A stretch of 64,000 nucleotides of DNA from Comamonas testosteroni (lineage in GTDB: Bacteria > Pseudomonadota > Gammaproteobacteria > Burkholderiales > Burkholderiaceae_C), in NCBI RefSeq assembly GCF_030505195.1, contig NZ_CP129672.1:2762501-2826500 (forward strand), in the 5' to 3' direction. Made by a program: the position numbers and the translations under genes. Under the pieces are notes generated by a model. That model searched no databases, had not been told where the DNA came from, and was given only the letters and a program-made list of their open reading frames with translations. This document shows positions 34,704-46,155 of this stretch, piece after piece; the first letter of the stretch is position 1, and each line of letters starts with the position of its first letter.

Positions 34704-35180
34704 ATGACAAACATGCCCGCTGATTTTCAGGATGAGGACGAAGTCGAAGACTTCAAGCCCCTGACTGCACAAGAAGCCTCTGCATGGCGTTCGCGCTTTC
34801 CGCAGGTTTCGGTCTGGCGCATCGTCATGGTTCAGACGCTGGTAGGCGTTATCGTGGCTTTGCTGTCGTGGTTGATCACGGGGCGTGCAGCCGCAGGCTG
34901 GTCGGCAGCGTATGGAGCGCTGGCGGTCGTGTTGCCCGCGGCGCTGTTTGCAAGAGGCGTGGTTCGTCAGCGGCCGGGAGGTGCCGGTGGCGCCATGGCA
35001 GGGATTTTCGGTTGGGAGCTGGTGAAGCTGGTGCTGTGCATTGCCATGTTGGCGGCGGCACCCAAGCTGGTACCTGACCTGAGCTGGCTGGCGCTGCTGG
35101 TTGGCTTGATTGTTGTGATGAAAACGTATTGGGTTGCGCTTCTGGTGCGATCCAGTGTCCAAAAACCGATTGATATTTGA
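34704..35180 (+). CDS. atpI: ATP synthase subunit I (AtpI)
   Basis: The product is 158 aa from the ATG before TNMPADF. AtpI is a small membrane protein that assists c-ring assembly. The first 45 residues are acidic and soluble; four hydrophobic helices follow, with VVLPAALFARGV and a conserved WELVKLVLCIAMLAAAPKLV helix. It is the first gene of the atp operon, 13 bp before atpB. Confidence 0.88.
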   Translation: MTNMPADFQDEDEVEDFKPLTAQEASAWRSRFPQVSVWRIVMVQTLVGVIVALLSWLITGRAAAGWSAAYGALAVVLPAALFARGVVRQRPGGAGGAMAGIFGWELVKLVLCIAMLAAAPKLVPDLSWLALLVGLIVVMKTYWVALLVRSSVQKPIDI

Positions 35181-35190
35181 GAGAAGTTGA

Positions 35191-36057
<867 letters not shown>

Positions 36058-36087
36058 AATCCTTTCTTTCACTCAACCTTTCTTTAA

Positions 36088-36354
<267 letters not shown>

Positions 36355-36389
36355 GCTCCGTTCAACGCCCTAAATAGAAAGGTGTTGCC

Positions 36390-36860
36390 GTGAGTATTAA
36401 CGCGACCCTGTTCGTTCAGCTTGGTGTTTTCCTGGTTCTGGCGCTGTTCACGATGAAGTTCGTGTGGCCCCCGATCGCGAAGGCACTGGATGAGCGAGCC
36501 CAGAAAATCGCCGATGGCCTCGCTGCTGCCGACAAGGCTAAGACCGAACTGACCGCTGTCAACAAGCGCGTCGAGCAGGAATTGGCCCAGACGCGCAACG
36601 AAACAGCTTCGCGGCTTGCGGACGCCGAACGCCGCGCCCAGGCCATCATTGAAGAAGCCAAGGCTCGTGCGACAGAAGAAGGCAACAAGATTGTTGCTGC
36701 TGCCCGCGCTGAAGCTGACCAGCAAGCCATTGCTGCCCGTGAAGCCCTGCGTGAGCAAGTGGCAGCGCTGGCCGTCAAGGGTGCCGAGCAGATCCTGAAG
36801 AAGGAAGTCAATGCCGGTATCCACGCTGATCTGCTGAACCGTCTGAAGACAGAGCTGTAA
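36390..36860 (+). CDS. atpF: ATP synthase Fo subunit b
   Basis: The product is 156 aa with a GTG start. One N-terminal transmembrane helix ([19 protein letters not shown]) is followed by the invariant [18 protein letters not shown] and a long charged helix that forms the peripheral stalk dimer. It lies between atpE and atpH, as usual. Confidence 0.96.
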   Translation: MSINATLFVQLGVFLVLALFTMKFVWPPIAKALDERAQKIADGLAAADKAKTELTAVNKRVEQELAQTRNETASRLADAERRAQAIIEEAKARATEEGNKIVAAARAEADQQAIAAREALREQVAALAVKGAEQILKKEVNAGIHADLLNRLKTEL

Positions 36861-36872
36861 GGAAAGCAAAAA

Positions 36873-37412
36873 ATGGCAGAACTCGCCACCATTGCCCGCC
36901 CTTACGCCGAAGCATTGTTCAAAGCCTGTGCCGACAAGGGCGCAGACTTGAACAGCACTGTCGCTTGGGTGGAGGAATTGGCGGCGATTGCCGCCAACCC
37001 GCAATTGCGCCAACTGGCCGACAACCCGAACGTGAGCGACGCGCAAGTGTTCGATCTCGTCACGGGTGTGGCCAAGTCGGCATTGCCCGAGTCCGCACGC
37101 AACTTCCTGCATGTGGTCCTCGAAAACGGCCGTCTGGACGTGCTGCCTGAAGTGGCAGCCCAGTTCCGCAGCCTCGTGAACAGCAAGAGCGGCTCCTCGG
37201 ATGCCGTGGTGTACAGCGCTTTCCCGATTGAGGATGCAGCGCTGGCCGAGCTTGGCGCCACGCTGCAAAAGCGCTTTGGCCGCAAGCTGAATCTCACCGT
37301 GAAGCTCGATGAATCGCTGATCGGTGGCGTTCGCGTCGTGGTGGGCGACGAGGTGCTGGACACCTCCGTCAAGGCCCGTCTGGAACAAATGAAAGCGGCC
37401 CTCACCGCGTAA
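36873..37412 (+). CDS. atpH: ATP synthase F1 subunit delta
   Basis: The product is 179 aa. Delta joins the peripheral stalk to the top of F1. The N-terminal [14 protein letters not shown] and the C-terminal [20 protein letters not shown] segments are diagnostic. It starts 12 bp after atpF with an AAGGAAAG ribosome binding site. Confidence 0.96.
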   Translation: MAELATIARPYAEALFKACADKGADLNSTVAWVEELAAIAANPQLRQLADNPNVSDAQVFDLVTGVAKSALPESARNFLHVVLENGRLDVLPEVAAQFRSLVNSKSGSSDAVVYSAFPIEDAALAELGATLQKRFGRKLNLTVKLDESLIGGVRVVVGDEVLDTSVKARLEQMKAALTA

Positions 37413-37457
37413 TGCGCTTGAGGTCTCGGCTAACACACAAGAAAGAAGGAAAGAGTC

Positions 37458-39017
37458 ATGCAACTCAATCCCGCAGAAATTTCTGAACTGATCAAGAGCC
37501 GCATCGAAGGGCTGGCTGCTAGCACTGACGTCCGTAACCAAGGCACCGTGGTGTCGGTGACTGACGGTATCGTGCGCGTGCACGGCCTGTCGGACGTGAT
37601 GGCTGGCGAAATGCTGGAATTCCCCGCAGGCGCCGACGGTCAACCCACTTACGGTCTGGCTCTGAATCTGGAGCGCGACTCCGTGGGCGCCGTGATTCTG
37701 GGTGCTTACGAGCACATCGCAGAAGGCAACACCGTCAAGTGCACCGGCCGTATTCTGGAAGTGCCCGTGGGCCCCGAGCTGGTCGGCCGCGTGGTGAACG
37801 CCCTGGGTCAGCCTATCGACGGCAAGGGCCCCATCAACGCCAAGATGACGGACGTGATCGAGAAGGTCGCTCCTGGCGTGATCGCACGTCAATCCGTGGA
37901 TCAGCCTCTGCAGACCGGTATCAAGTCCATCGACTCCATGGTGCCCGTGGGCCGTGGTCAGCGTGAACTGATCATTGGTGACCGTCAGACTGGTAAGACG
38001 GCTGTCGCTATCGACGCCATCATCAACCAGAAGGGCCAGGGCGTTACCTGCATCTACGTCGCTATTGGTCAGAAGGCATCTTCGATCAAGAACGTGGTGC
38101 GCTCTCTGGAGCAAGCCGGCGCGATGGACTACACCATCGTCGTTGCTGCTACCGCTTCCGAATCGGCAGCCATGCAGTACGTGTCGGCCTACTCCGGCTG
38201 CACGATGGGCGAATATTTCCGCGATCGCGGTGAAGACGCTCTGATCGTTTATGACGATCTGTCCAAGCAGGCTGTGGCCTACCGTCAGGTTTCGCTGCTG
38301 CTGCGCCGTCCTCCCGGACGTGAAGCTTTCCCCGGCGACGTGTTCTATCTCCACAGCCGTCTGCTGGAGCGTGCCGCTCGCGTGAACGCCGACTACGTCG
38401 AAGCCTTCACCAAGGGCGAAGTCAAGGGCAAGACCGGTTCTCTGACCGCTCTGCCTATCATCGAAACACAAGCTGGCGACGTGTCCGCTTTCGTTCCCAC
38501 GAACGTGATTTCGATTACTGACGGCCAGATCTTCCTGGAAACCAGCCTGTTCAACGCCGGTATCCGTCCCGCTATCAACGCCGGTATCTCTGTGTCCCGC
38601 GTGGGTGGTTCCGCTCAGACCAAGGTGGTGAAGGGCCTGTCCGGCGGTATCCGTACCGACTTGGCTCAGTACCGTGAACTGGCTGCCTTCGCGCAGTTCG
38701 CTTCCGATCTGGACGAGGCAACCCGCAAGCAGCTGGACCGCGGTGCCCGCGTGACCGAACTGCTCAAGCAGGCTCAGTACTCTCCTCTGTCGACCGCTCT
38801 GATGGCTTCTTCGCTGTTCGCAGTGAACAAGGGCTTCATGGACGACATCGAAGTCAAGCAAGTGCTGCCCTTCGAATCTGGTCTGCACCAGTTCCTGAAG
38901 ACCAGCCACGGCGCTTTGCTGGACCGTCTGAACGAAAAGCGTGCTTTCGACAAGGAAGGCAAGGACGAAGCTGAACTGACTGCAGCCATTACTGCATTCA
39001 AGAAGTCCTTCGCTTAA
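37458..39017 (+). CDS. atpA: ATP synthase F1 subunit alpha
   Basis: The product is 519 aa. Walker A is GDRQTGKT. The alpha-specific signature is [13 protein letters not shown], with the arginine finger region in this Ser-Arg stretch. The start is the ATG before [14 protein letters not shown], which has a strong AAGGAAAG upstream. Codon use is clearly of the highly expressed type. Confidence 0.98.
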   Translation: MQLNPAEISELIKSRIEGLAASTDVRNQGTVVSVTDGIVRVHGLSDVMAGEMLEFPAGADGQPTYGLALNLERDSVGAVILGAYEHIAEGNTVKCTGRILEVPVGPELVGRVVNALGQPIDGKGPINAKMTDVIEKVAPGVIARQSVDQPLQTGIKSIDSMVPVGRGQRELIIGDRQTGKTAVAIDAIINQKGQGVTCIYVAIGQKASSIKNVVRSLEQAGAMDYTIVVAATASESAAMQYVSAYSGCTMGEYFRDRGEDALIVYDDLSKQAVAYRQVSLLLRRPPGREAFPGDVFYLHSRLLERAARVNADYVEAFTKGEVKGKTGSLTALPIIETQAGDVSAFVPTNVISITDGQIFLETSLFNAGIRPAINAGISVSRVGGSAQTKVVKGLSGGIRTDLAQYRELAAFAQFASDLDEATRKQLDRGARVTELLKQAQYSPLSTALMASSLFAVNKGFMDDIEVKQVLPFESGLHQFLKTSHGALLDRLNEKRAFDKEGKDEAELTAAITAFKKSFA

Positions 39018-39035
39018 TACCGGCGAGGAGTCATC

Positions 39036-39902
39036 ATGGCAGCAGGTAAGGAAATACGCGGCAAGATCAAATCGGTGGAAAACACCAAGAAGATCACCAA
39101 AGCCATGGAAATGGTGGCTGCATCCAAAATGCGCAAGGCGCAGGAGCGGATGCTGGCTGCCCGTCCATACAGCGAAAAAATCCGCAACATTGCAGCCCAT
39201 CTTGGCGAAGCCAACCCTGAATATGTGCATCCGTTCATGCAAGTGAGCGATGCCAAGAAGGTCGGCGTCATCGTGGTGACGACCGACAAGGGTTTGTGCG
39301 GCGGCATGAACACCAACGTGTTGCGTGTCGTCACCAACAAGTTGCGCGAACAGCAGGATGCGGGCATTGCGACAGAAGCGGTGGCCATTGGCGGCAAGGG
39401 ACTGGGTTTTCTGAACCGTGTCGGTGCCAAGGTGGTCTCTCACGCTACAGGCTTGGGCGACACGCCTCACCTCGACAAGCTCATCGGGCCTGTCAAGGTG
39501 TTGCTGGACCAATATGCTGAAGGCAAGCTGGGCGCGGTGTACCTTGCGTACACCAAGTTCATCAACACCATGAAGCAAGAGTCGGTGGTGGAGCAACTGC
39601 TCCCCCTGTCGTCCGAAAAATTGCAAGCCGAGAAGACGGGTGCATCCTGGGAATACATCTACGAGCCTGACGCTCAGAGCGTCATCGACGAACTGCTGGT
39701 TCGTTACGTGGAGTCCCTCGTGTACCAGGCAGTTGCGGAAAACATGGCGTCCGAGCAATCGGCGCGCATGGTGGCCATGAAGGCCGCTACCGACAACGCC
39801 GGCAACGTCATCAGCGAGTTGAAGCTGGTCTACAACAAGACGCGTCAGGCAGCGATTACGACCGAGTTGTCGGAAATCGTGGCAGGCGCAGCCGCTGTGT
39901 AA
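39036..39902 (+). CDS. atpG: ATP synthase F1 subunit gamma
   Basis: The product is 288 aa. Gamma is the rotating shaft. The N-terminal [20 protein letters not shown] and the C-terminal [20 protein letters not shown] plus [11 protein letters not shown] segments are diagnostic. A GAGGAG ribosome binding site precedes the start. Confidence 0.97.
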   Translation: MAAGKEIRGKIKSVENTKKITKAMEMVAASKMRKAQERMLAARPYSEKIRNIAAHLGEANPEYVHPFMQVSDAKKVGVIVVTTDKGLCGGMNTNVLRVVTNKLREQQDAGIATEAVAIGGKGLGFLNRVGAKVVSHATGLGDTPHLDKLIGPVKVLLDQYAEGKLGAVYLAYTKFINTMKQESVVEQLLPLSSEKLQAEKTGASWEYIYEPDAQSVIDELLVRYVESLVYQAVAENMASEQSARMVAMKAATDNAGNVISELKLVYNKTRQAAITTELSEIVAGAAAV

Positions 39903-39912
39903 ACGGCTTTAA

Positions 39913-41346
<1,434 letters not shown>

Positions 41347-41354
41347 CGGACTTT

Positions 41355-41450
41355 CACCCCCTGAGCGGCTAACGCCGCTTCCCCCTCTCTCTTCGGGAGG
41401 GGGACGACGCCCTCGCTGCGGGGCGGCCCTTGCTCGGCGTCTATGGCTTA
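41355..41450. repeat. Palindromic extragenic repeat between atpD and atpC
   Basis: Two hairpins lie in tandem: GCGGC TAAC GCCGC, then CCCCCTC / GAGGGGG around TCTCTTCG, followed by GGACGACGCCCTCGCTGCGG and a further GC-rich stretch. There is no T-run, so it is not a simple terminator. I recognise similar CCCCCTGAGCGGC...CTTCCCCCTCTC elements between genes in Comamonadaceae; exact family boundaries are uncertain. Confidence 0.6.
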
Positions 41451-41498
41451 GGGTGTGCAAGTTTCAGGACCAGTTTTAACCTTTTCCAAGGAGCAAAG

Positions 41499-41915
41499 AT
41501 GAACACCATCCACGTTGATGTGGTCAGTGCCGAAGAGTCCATCTTCTCCGGTGAAGCGCGCTTTGTCGCCTTGCCCGGCGAAGCGGGCGAGCTGGGCATT
41601 TATCCCCGCCACACACCGCTGATCACCCGCATCAAGCCGGGTTCGGTGCGCATCGAAATGCCTGATGGCAGCGAAGAGTTCGTCTTCGTGGCCGGTGGCA
41701 TTTTGGAAGTGCAACCCAACTGCGTGACCGTGCTGTCCGACACCGCCATCCGCGGCAAGGATCTGGACGATGAAAAGGCGCAAAAGGCGAAGGCTGCCGC
41801 TGAGGAAGCCCTGAAGAACGCCAAGGGCGAGCTGGATATTGCTCGTGCACAGTCCGAGCTGGCCGTCATGGCAGCTCAGATTGCCGCTCTGCGCAAGTAC
41901 CGCCAGAAGCGTTGA
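41499..41915 (+). CDS. atpC: ATP synthase F1 subunit epsilon
   Basis: The product is 138 aa from the ATG with an AAGGAG ribosome binding site. Epsilon couples gamma to the c ring and can inhibit ATP hydrolysis. The N-terminal [20 protein letters not shown] and [19 protein letters not shown] are diagnostic, with the two-helix C-terminal domain present. A terminator follows. Confidence 0.96.
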   Translation: MNTIHVDVVSAEESIFSGEARFVALPGEAGELGIYPRHTPLITRIKPGSVRIEMPDGSEEFVFVAGGILEVQPNCVTVLSDTAIRGKDLDDEKAQKAKAAAEEALKNAKGELDIARAQSELAVMAAQIAALRKYRQKR

Positions 41916-41950
41916 TGTCTGGTGCCCTGGAGCACCTGCATCAGCCAAGA

Positions 41951-41976
41951 AAAGCCACCGCATGCGGTGGCTTTTT
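41951..41976. terminator. Rho-independent terminator of the atp operon
   Basis: Stem AAAGCCACCGC / GCGGTGGCTTT with a 2-nt loop (4 nt in practice), then a T-run. It can also serve the convergent small lipoprotein gene. Confidence 0.9.
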
Positions 41977-42055
41977 CATGCCTGTTAACTCCTGAGGTTC
42001 AGGCTCATCGTGCGGCAAGGCCCGAAATACCCGATGTTTCGGAGTGCTGCAGGGC

Positions 42056-42325
42056 TTAGCTGTTGCAGGCGGCCTGATAGCCGTAGACCACGGAATTGTC
42101 CTTGGGGTCCACATGGCGTGATTTGCGCACCACGGCCTTGCTGGGGTCTTCGCAGAGAGCGCGAATCTGGGCTTCGCACTTCTTGGGGTCATCTTCCTTG
42201 AGCTTGCAGCTCAGTGCGTAGTCGTATTCAGCCGGTGCTTGGGCGCCTATGGGGCTGATGGAGGAGCAGGCGCTCAGTGCCAGGGCAGAGCTGATGACGG
42301 CCAGAGAGAACAGAGATTTCTGCAT
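42056..42325 (-). CDS. Small lipoprotein of unknown function
   Basis: The product is 89 aa. The signal peptide (LFSLAVISSALALSAC) ends in a lipobox LSAC. The mature part of about 70 residues contains four further Cys (SCKLK, KKCEA, ALCED, AACNS), likely two disulfides. I do not recognise a named family. It is convergent with the atp operon and divergent from the cold-shock/DUF1294 gene. Confidence 0.75.
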   Translation of the reverse strand: MQKSLFSLAVISSALALSACSSISPIGAQAPAEYDYALSCKLKEDDPKKCEAQIRALCEDPSKAVVRKSRHVDPKDNSVVYGYQAACNS

Positions 42326-42466
42326 GCTTGAGTGCTTTCTTAAGAAAATACGGCTGCCCCAAAACTAACACAGCCATGCGGGGGAAAAGGTTTTTTCTGG
42401 ACGGGACCCGCCTGCTTTTTGCATCACCGGGCCTGTTCGCGGTGTCAAAAACAACAAAGGATCTAG

Positions 42467-43141
42467 ATGCGCTACAGCGGTACCTTGACGCAATGGAATG
42501 GCGAGCGTGGCTTCGGCTGGATAGAGGCCGATGGCGGTGGCGAGCGCCTGTTTGTCCATATCAGTGCTTTTGAGCCGCGCCCGCCCGCAGAGCAGCGTCC
42601 CCAGCCCGGCCTGCGTCTGGAGTTTGCCGTCGGTATGGAGCAGGGCAGAAAGCGCGCGCTTCAGGTTGCATGGCGCGCTGGCGGTTCGGTGCCTCATGCC
42701 CGCTCGTCTCCGGTGCGGCGCAACAGCCCGTCTGTAGGGCGTTTGCAGTCCTCGCGTACGCCGCCTCAGGGCTGGCATGCCTCCAGCGGCTTCAGCTATG
42801 GGGTGTTGCTGGTTTGGCTGCTGCTGATGCTGGCCGCCGCCGTCATCTGGGGCGTACCGCGCATCTTCTGGCTGGTCTATGCGGGCCTGAGCATGCTGAC
42901 CTTCATGGCCTACTGGCAGGACAAATGGGCCGCCCAGAAGGGGCAGTGGCGCACACCGGAAAAAACGCTGCAGACCATGGCGCTGGCCGGAGGCTGGCCC
43001 GGTGCCCTGCTGGCCCAGCAGTGGCTGCGCCACAAAAGCAGCAAGACCAGCTTTCAGCTGCAGTTCTGGCTCATGGTCCTGATCAATGTGGTTGCAGTGC
43101 TCTGGCTGTGTTCGCCGTATGGGCGGCATGTGCTGGCCTGA
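42467..43141 (+). CDS. Cold-shock domain / DUF1294 fusion membrane protein
   Basis: The product is 224 aa. Residues 1-70 form a cold-shock-like fold (GTLTQWNGERGFGWIEADGG, then RLFVHISAF, the RNP-type motifs). A basic, Ser/Pro-rich linker follows. Residues about 108-222 form a DUF1294 membrane domain with three hydrophobic helices and the family pattern FMAYWQDKWAAQKGQWRTPE and GGWPGALLAQQWLRHKSSK. The fusion is a known arrangement in proteobacteria; the function is unknown, and a membrane-tethered nucleic-acid-binding role is an inference. Confidence 0.87.
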   Translation: MRYSGTLTQWNGERGFGWIEADGGGERLFVHISAFEPRPPAEQRPQPGLRLEFAVGMEQGRKRALQVAWRAGGSVPHARSSPVRRNSPSVGRLQSSRTPPQGWHASSGFSYGVLLVWLLLMLAAAVIWGVPRIFWLVYAGLSMLTFMAYWQDKWAAQKGQWRTPEKTLQTMALAGGWPGALLAQQWLRHKSSKTSFQLQFWLMVLINVVAVLWLCSPYGRHVLA

Positions 43142-43186
43142 GGCTTGTGAGGTTCTGCAGCCGGCGGATGCGGCTGCACAACCGTA

Positions 43187-43726
43187 TCAGCGGCTGCGGC
43201 CCGGCAGATGCCTTTGGATCACGGGCGCATCGGGCAGGTTGCGCTGCGTGTTGGCCGCGGATTTGCGCGGGAAATGCGCCTGCAGTTGCCGGTTGACGCG
43301 CTCCAATGCCGATACCAGGCCCACACTGAAATGCCCGCCCTTGAAGGCGGACTGCATATCGCTGATCAACGTTTGCCATTGCTCGGCGCTCATGGTGCGG
43401 TCCAGGGCGCGGTCGGCCACGATTTCTATGGCGTGGTCGGCCAGCAGCAGGTAGATGAGGGCACCGTTATTGTGCTCCGTGTCCCAGACATGGAGTTTGG
43501 CGAACTGCGAGAGCGCACGCTGGCGGGCCGTGGCATCGCGCCAGATATAGCTCCAGGGCAGGCCGGCCTCGACGCAGATGCGGACTTGGCCGGTGTGGCC
43601 CAGCTCGCTTTTGGCAATCAGCAGTTCCAGCTCCTTGAGCGTGGCAGGCGGCAAGGCCTTGCGCAGATGCTGTTCGGCCCAGCGGTGCCGCACCAGGCGT
43701 GCCAGGCGTTGGAAGATATTGCTCAT
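43187..43726 (-). CDS. TPM-domain protein
   Basis: The product is 179 aa from the ATG 1 bp after the upstream gene. It carries a TPM (phosphatase-like) domain without a signal peptide: LELLIAKSELGHTGQVRICV, then VWDTEHNNGALIYLLLADHA IEIVADR, the usual core. It is the last gene of a LemA-TPM-TPM unit. The cellular role is unknown. Confidence 0.85.
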   Translation of the reverse strand: MSNIFQRLARLVRHRWAEQHLRKALPPATLKELELLIAKSELGHTGQVRICVEAGLPWSYIWRDATARQRALSQFAKLHVWDTEHNNGALIYLLLADHAIEIVADRALDRTMSAEQWQTLISDMQSAFKGGHFSVGLVSALERVNRQLQAHFPRKSAANTQRNLPDAPVIQRHLPGRSR

Positions 43727-43727
43727 T

Positions 43728-44642
43728 TCACCAATCCCCCGAGGCGCCACCGCCACCAAAGCTGCCGCCGCCACCGGAGCTGAAACCGCCTCCACTGCCG
43801 CTGCTCCATCCGCCGCCCCCGCCAGTGCTGATATACGGTCCGCCCCCGCCACGCGAGAGATTGGAGAGCAGGGTGAAGATCAGGCCCAGAAATCCTGCCA
43901 CGCCCGCAATCAACAGGCTGGTGGTGACCACATAGGCAGCCACCCCGGCAATGCCGCCAATGAGCAGCGAACCCAGCACGCGGCCAAAGATGGCGCGGGC
44001 GATGGCAATCCCGATCGGAAAACCGAAGAACAGTAGTGGCAGCAGAAAGTCCAGCTGGTCAGCCCAGGACTTGCCGGACTTGCGCGGCTGGGACGGCGGT
44101 GAGGGCAGTTTCTCGCCATGAATCAGCAGGCTCATCTGCTCGATGGCGGCAGACAGTCCACCCGCATAGTCGTCGGCGCCAAAGCGCGGCTTCATGGCTC
44201 CGTCGATGATGCGTGCAGCCTGGATGTCGGGAATGGCGCCTTCCAGCTTGCGCGCCACTTCGATACGCATGCGCCTGTCGTTCTTGGCCACGACGATGAC
44301 AGAGCCATCGCCTATGTCCTTGCGTCCCAGCTTCCAGCTGCTGGCCACACGCCAGGCATAGGCGGCGATGTCTTCCGGGGCCGTGGTGGCAACCATGAGC
44401 ACGGCGACCTGGGCGCCGGTCTCATCCTCCAGCTTCTTGAGCTGCTCGCTCAGCGATTGCAGATCGCCGGGGCTCAGCGTGCCGGTCTGGTCGATGATGC
44501 GCGCAGTGAGCTCCGGCACAGGTTGCAGCTGCGTGCCTGCAGCACCTTGCGCCCAGACTGGCAGCGCAGCAAGCAGTGCCAGCCATGCAAAAACAATAGC
44601 TACAAGCGCTTTATGTATAAGAGCTTGAGGTGTTTGGTGCAT
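43728..44642 (-). CDS. YgcG-family TPM-domain membrane protein
   Basis: The product is 304 aa. A signal peptide (LVAIVFAWLALLAALPVWA) is followed by a TPM domain (VPELTARIIDQTGTLSPGDL, then AYAWRVASSWKLGRKDIGDG), two or three transmembrane helices and a Gly/Ser-rich tail, the YgcG layout. The N-terminal codons lie inside a short dispersed palindrome, so the current start and signal peptide may have been made by that repeat. It follows lemA by 24 bp. Confidence 0.88.
   Translation of the reverse strand: MHQTPQALIHKALVAIVFAWLALLAALPVWAQGAAGTQLQPVPELTARIIDQTGTLSPGDLQSLSEQLKKLEDETGAQVAVLMVATTAPEDIAAYAWRVASSWKLGRKDIGDGSVIVVAKNDRRMRIEVARKLEGAIPDIQAARIIDGAMKPRFGADDYAGGLSAAIEQMSLLIHGEKLPSPPSQPRKSGKSWADQLDFLLPLLFFGFPIGIAIARAIFGRVLGSLLIGGIAGVAAYVVTTSLLIAGVAGFLGLIFTLLSNLSRGGGGPYISTGGGGGWSSGSGGGFSSGGGGSFGGGGASGDW
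44592..44640. repeat. Short dispersed palindromic repeat (copy B) inside a signal-peptide coding region
   Basis: AAGCGCTT (44604-44611) and AAGAGCTT (44619-44626) form an imperfect stem with loop TATGTAT, flanked by AACAATAGCTAC on the left and GAGGTGTTTGG on the right. The pattern matches the intergenic Comamonadaceae palindrome type, yet here it encodes residues near the N-terminus of the YgcG-like protein. Confidence 0.5.
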
Positions 44643-44666
44643 GGTTTTTGAAGCGGAAGCCCGCCA

Positions 44667-45284
44667 TTACTTGTTGCCAGCAGGCGCTGCAGGCGTTGAG
44701 AAGTCCACGGCCGGTGGCTGGGAAATCTGGGCCTCGTTCTGCACCGTGAAGGTCGGCTTGACCTGGTAGCTGAATACCTTGGCCGTGATATTGGTGGGGA
44801 AGCTGCGCGCCAGCACGTTGTAGGCCTGTACGGTGCCTATGTATTCGTTGCGCGCCACGGTGATGCGATTTTCCGTGCCCTCCAGCGTCACGCGCAGATC
44901 GCGGAACGCCTGATTTGCCTTGAGCTCGGGATAGCGTTCCGCCACCACCATCAGGCGCGAGAGTGCGCTGGAAATCTCGCCCTGTGCTTGCTGGAACTTG
45001 TTGAAGGCTTCGGGGTTGTTGATCAGCTCGGGAGTGGCCTGAATCGAGGTGGCCTTGGCGCGTGCTTCGATCACCTTGGTCAACGTCTCCTGCTCGAAGT
45101 TGGCCTCGCCCTTGACTGTGGCGACGATGTTCGGAATCAGGTCCGACCGGCGCTGGTACTGATTCAGCACTTCGCTCCAGGCCGCCTTGGATTTTTCATC
45201 CAGGCGCTGAAAGTCGTTGTAGCCGCAGCCCGTGAGGGAGAGCATGGAGGCGGCGGTTGCGATTGCCAGAAGCCAGCGTTTCAT
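44667..45284 (-). CDS. lemA: LemA-family lipoprotein
   Basis: The product is 205 aa from the ATG before KRWLLA, which has a GGAA 8 nt upstream; another in-frame ATG lies 12 bp earlier. The signal peptide ends in a lipobox (LSLTGC). The LemA core is clear: NQYQRRSDLIPNIVATVKGE, then ARAKATSIQ and the helical repeat up to NVLARSFPTNITAKVF. LemA proteins are helical, and their role is not settled. The operon with two TPM genes is a known combination. Confidence 0.93.
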   Translation of the reverse strand: MKRWLLAIATAASMLSLTGCGYNDFQRLDEKSKAAWSEVLNQYQRRSDLIPNIVATVKGEANFEQETLTKVIEARAKATSIQATPELINNPEAFNKFQQAQGEISSALSRLMVVAERYPELKANQAFRDLRVTLEGTENRITVARNEYIGTVQAYNVLARSFPTNITAKVFSYQVKPTFTVQNEAQISQPPAVDFSTPAAPAGNK

Positions 45285-45399
45285 GGGTGTTTCCATTCAC
45301 GAAATTGAGACGGAAACCATAGCATAAGGGCTTAGCAGGGAAGTGTGAACGCGGGGCTTGTCGTCCTGTCAGCTGCCTAGCGGCGATAGCATTGCAATC

Positions 45400-46155
45400 A
45401 TGTCCACTGTTTCTCCACTTGATGCCCTGCGTGGCGCACAGCGTCCCGGCCCGAAAACTGCGGTCTTGCCGCGCCTGTTGCTGGCCGGGGCCACGGGGCC
45501 GCTGGGTAACGAGGTGCTCAGCCGAGTGGTTGGCGCGCAGAACTATGGGCTGGTCCAGGTGCTGGCGCGCGAGCCCTACGTCCAGGGCCTGCGTGGCATG
45601 GAGTTGCTGACGCAGCAGGATGGCGATGTGCAGCAATGGCCTGTGCAGCATGCCGATGTGGGCCTCATCATGTTCGAGCCACCGCGCCCCTATTACCAGC
45701 GCGAGCGAGCCTTGTGGACGCCTCGGCCGGATCAGCTGCAAGCGGTGGCGCAGTGGATGCGGCGCTGTGGTGTGCACACGCTCGCTGTGGTACTGCCTCA
45801 CGATATGGGCAGCCTGCCCCAGGCGCTGAAGCAGGGGCTGGCCAATCTCAATGAGCAAGGCGTGGCCGCGCTGGGCTTCGAACGGCTGATTGTTGTGCGC
45901 TCGGCCAGAGAAGCTCGGAAAATAAATGACGGCCATTGGCTGCAGCGCACGGCAAAGACCATGCTTTCGGCGCTCAGCTATATGCTGCCGCAGACGGAGC
46001 GTCCTGTGTGCGCCATGCATGTGGCCCGCCTGGTGGAGGCTGCCTTGCTCAAGGCACCGCCGGGAATTCATGTGGCTCCGCCTGAACTGGTCTGGCGGTC
46101 GGCGCAGAAAGACGCTCTGGGGGCAGAGCTGCAGAGCTGGCTGGGTCCCTCATGA
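45400..46155 (+). CDS. NAD(P)-binding (Rossmann-like) protein of unknown substrate
   Basis: The product is 251 aa from the ATG before STVSPLD. A Rossmann dinucleotide-binding motif GATGPLG (GxxGxxG, residues 30-36) follows a hydrophobic strand. The remainder fits an atypical short-chain dehydrogenase-like fold, and no catalytic YxxxK is obvious. It is divergent from lemA and overlaps the YheT-type gene by 4 bp. The substrate cannot be predicted. Confidence 0.7.
   Translation: MSTVSPLDALRGAQRPGPKTAVLPRLLLAGATGPLGNEVLSRVVGAQNYGLVQVLAREPYVQGLRGMELLTQQDGDVQQWPVQHADVGLIMFEPPRPYYQRERALWTPRPDQLQAVAQWMRRCGVHTLAVVLPHDMGSLPQALKQGLANLNEQGVAALGFERLIVVRSAREARKINDGHWLQRTAKTMLSALSYMLPQTERPVCAMHVARLVEAALLKAPPGIHVAPPELVWRSAQKDALGAELQSWLGPS

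Noticed and set aside
43741..43935. Tandem Gly-rich coding repeats at the end of the YgcG-like gene as a possible repeat array or CRISPR
   Set aside because: These encode the known Gly/Ser-rich tail of YgcG proteins; there are no regular spacers. No CRISPR array was seen anywhere in the window.
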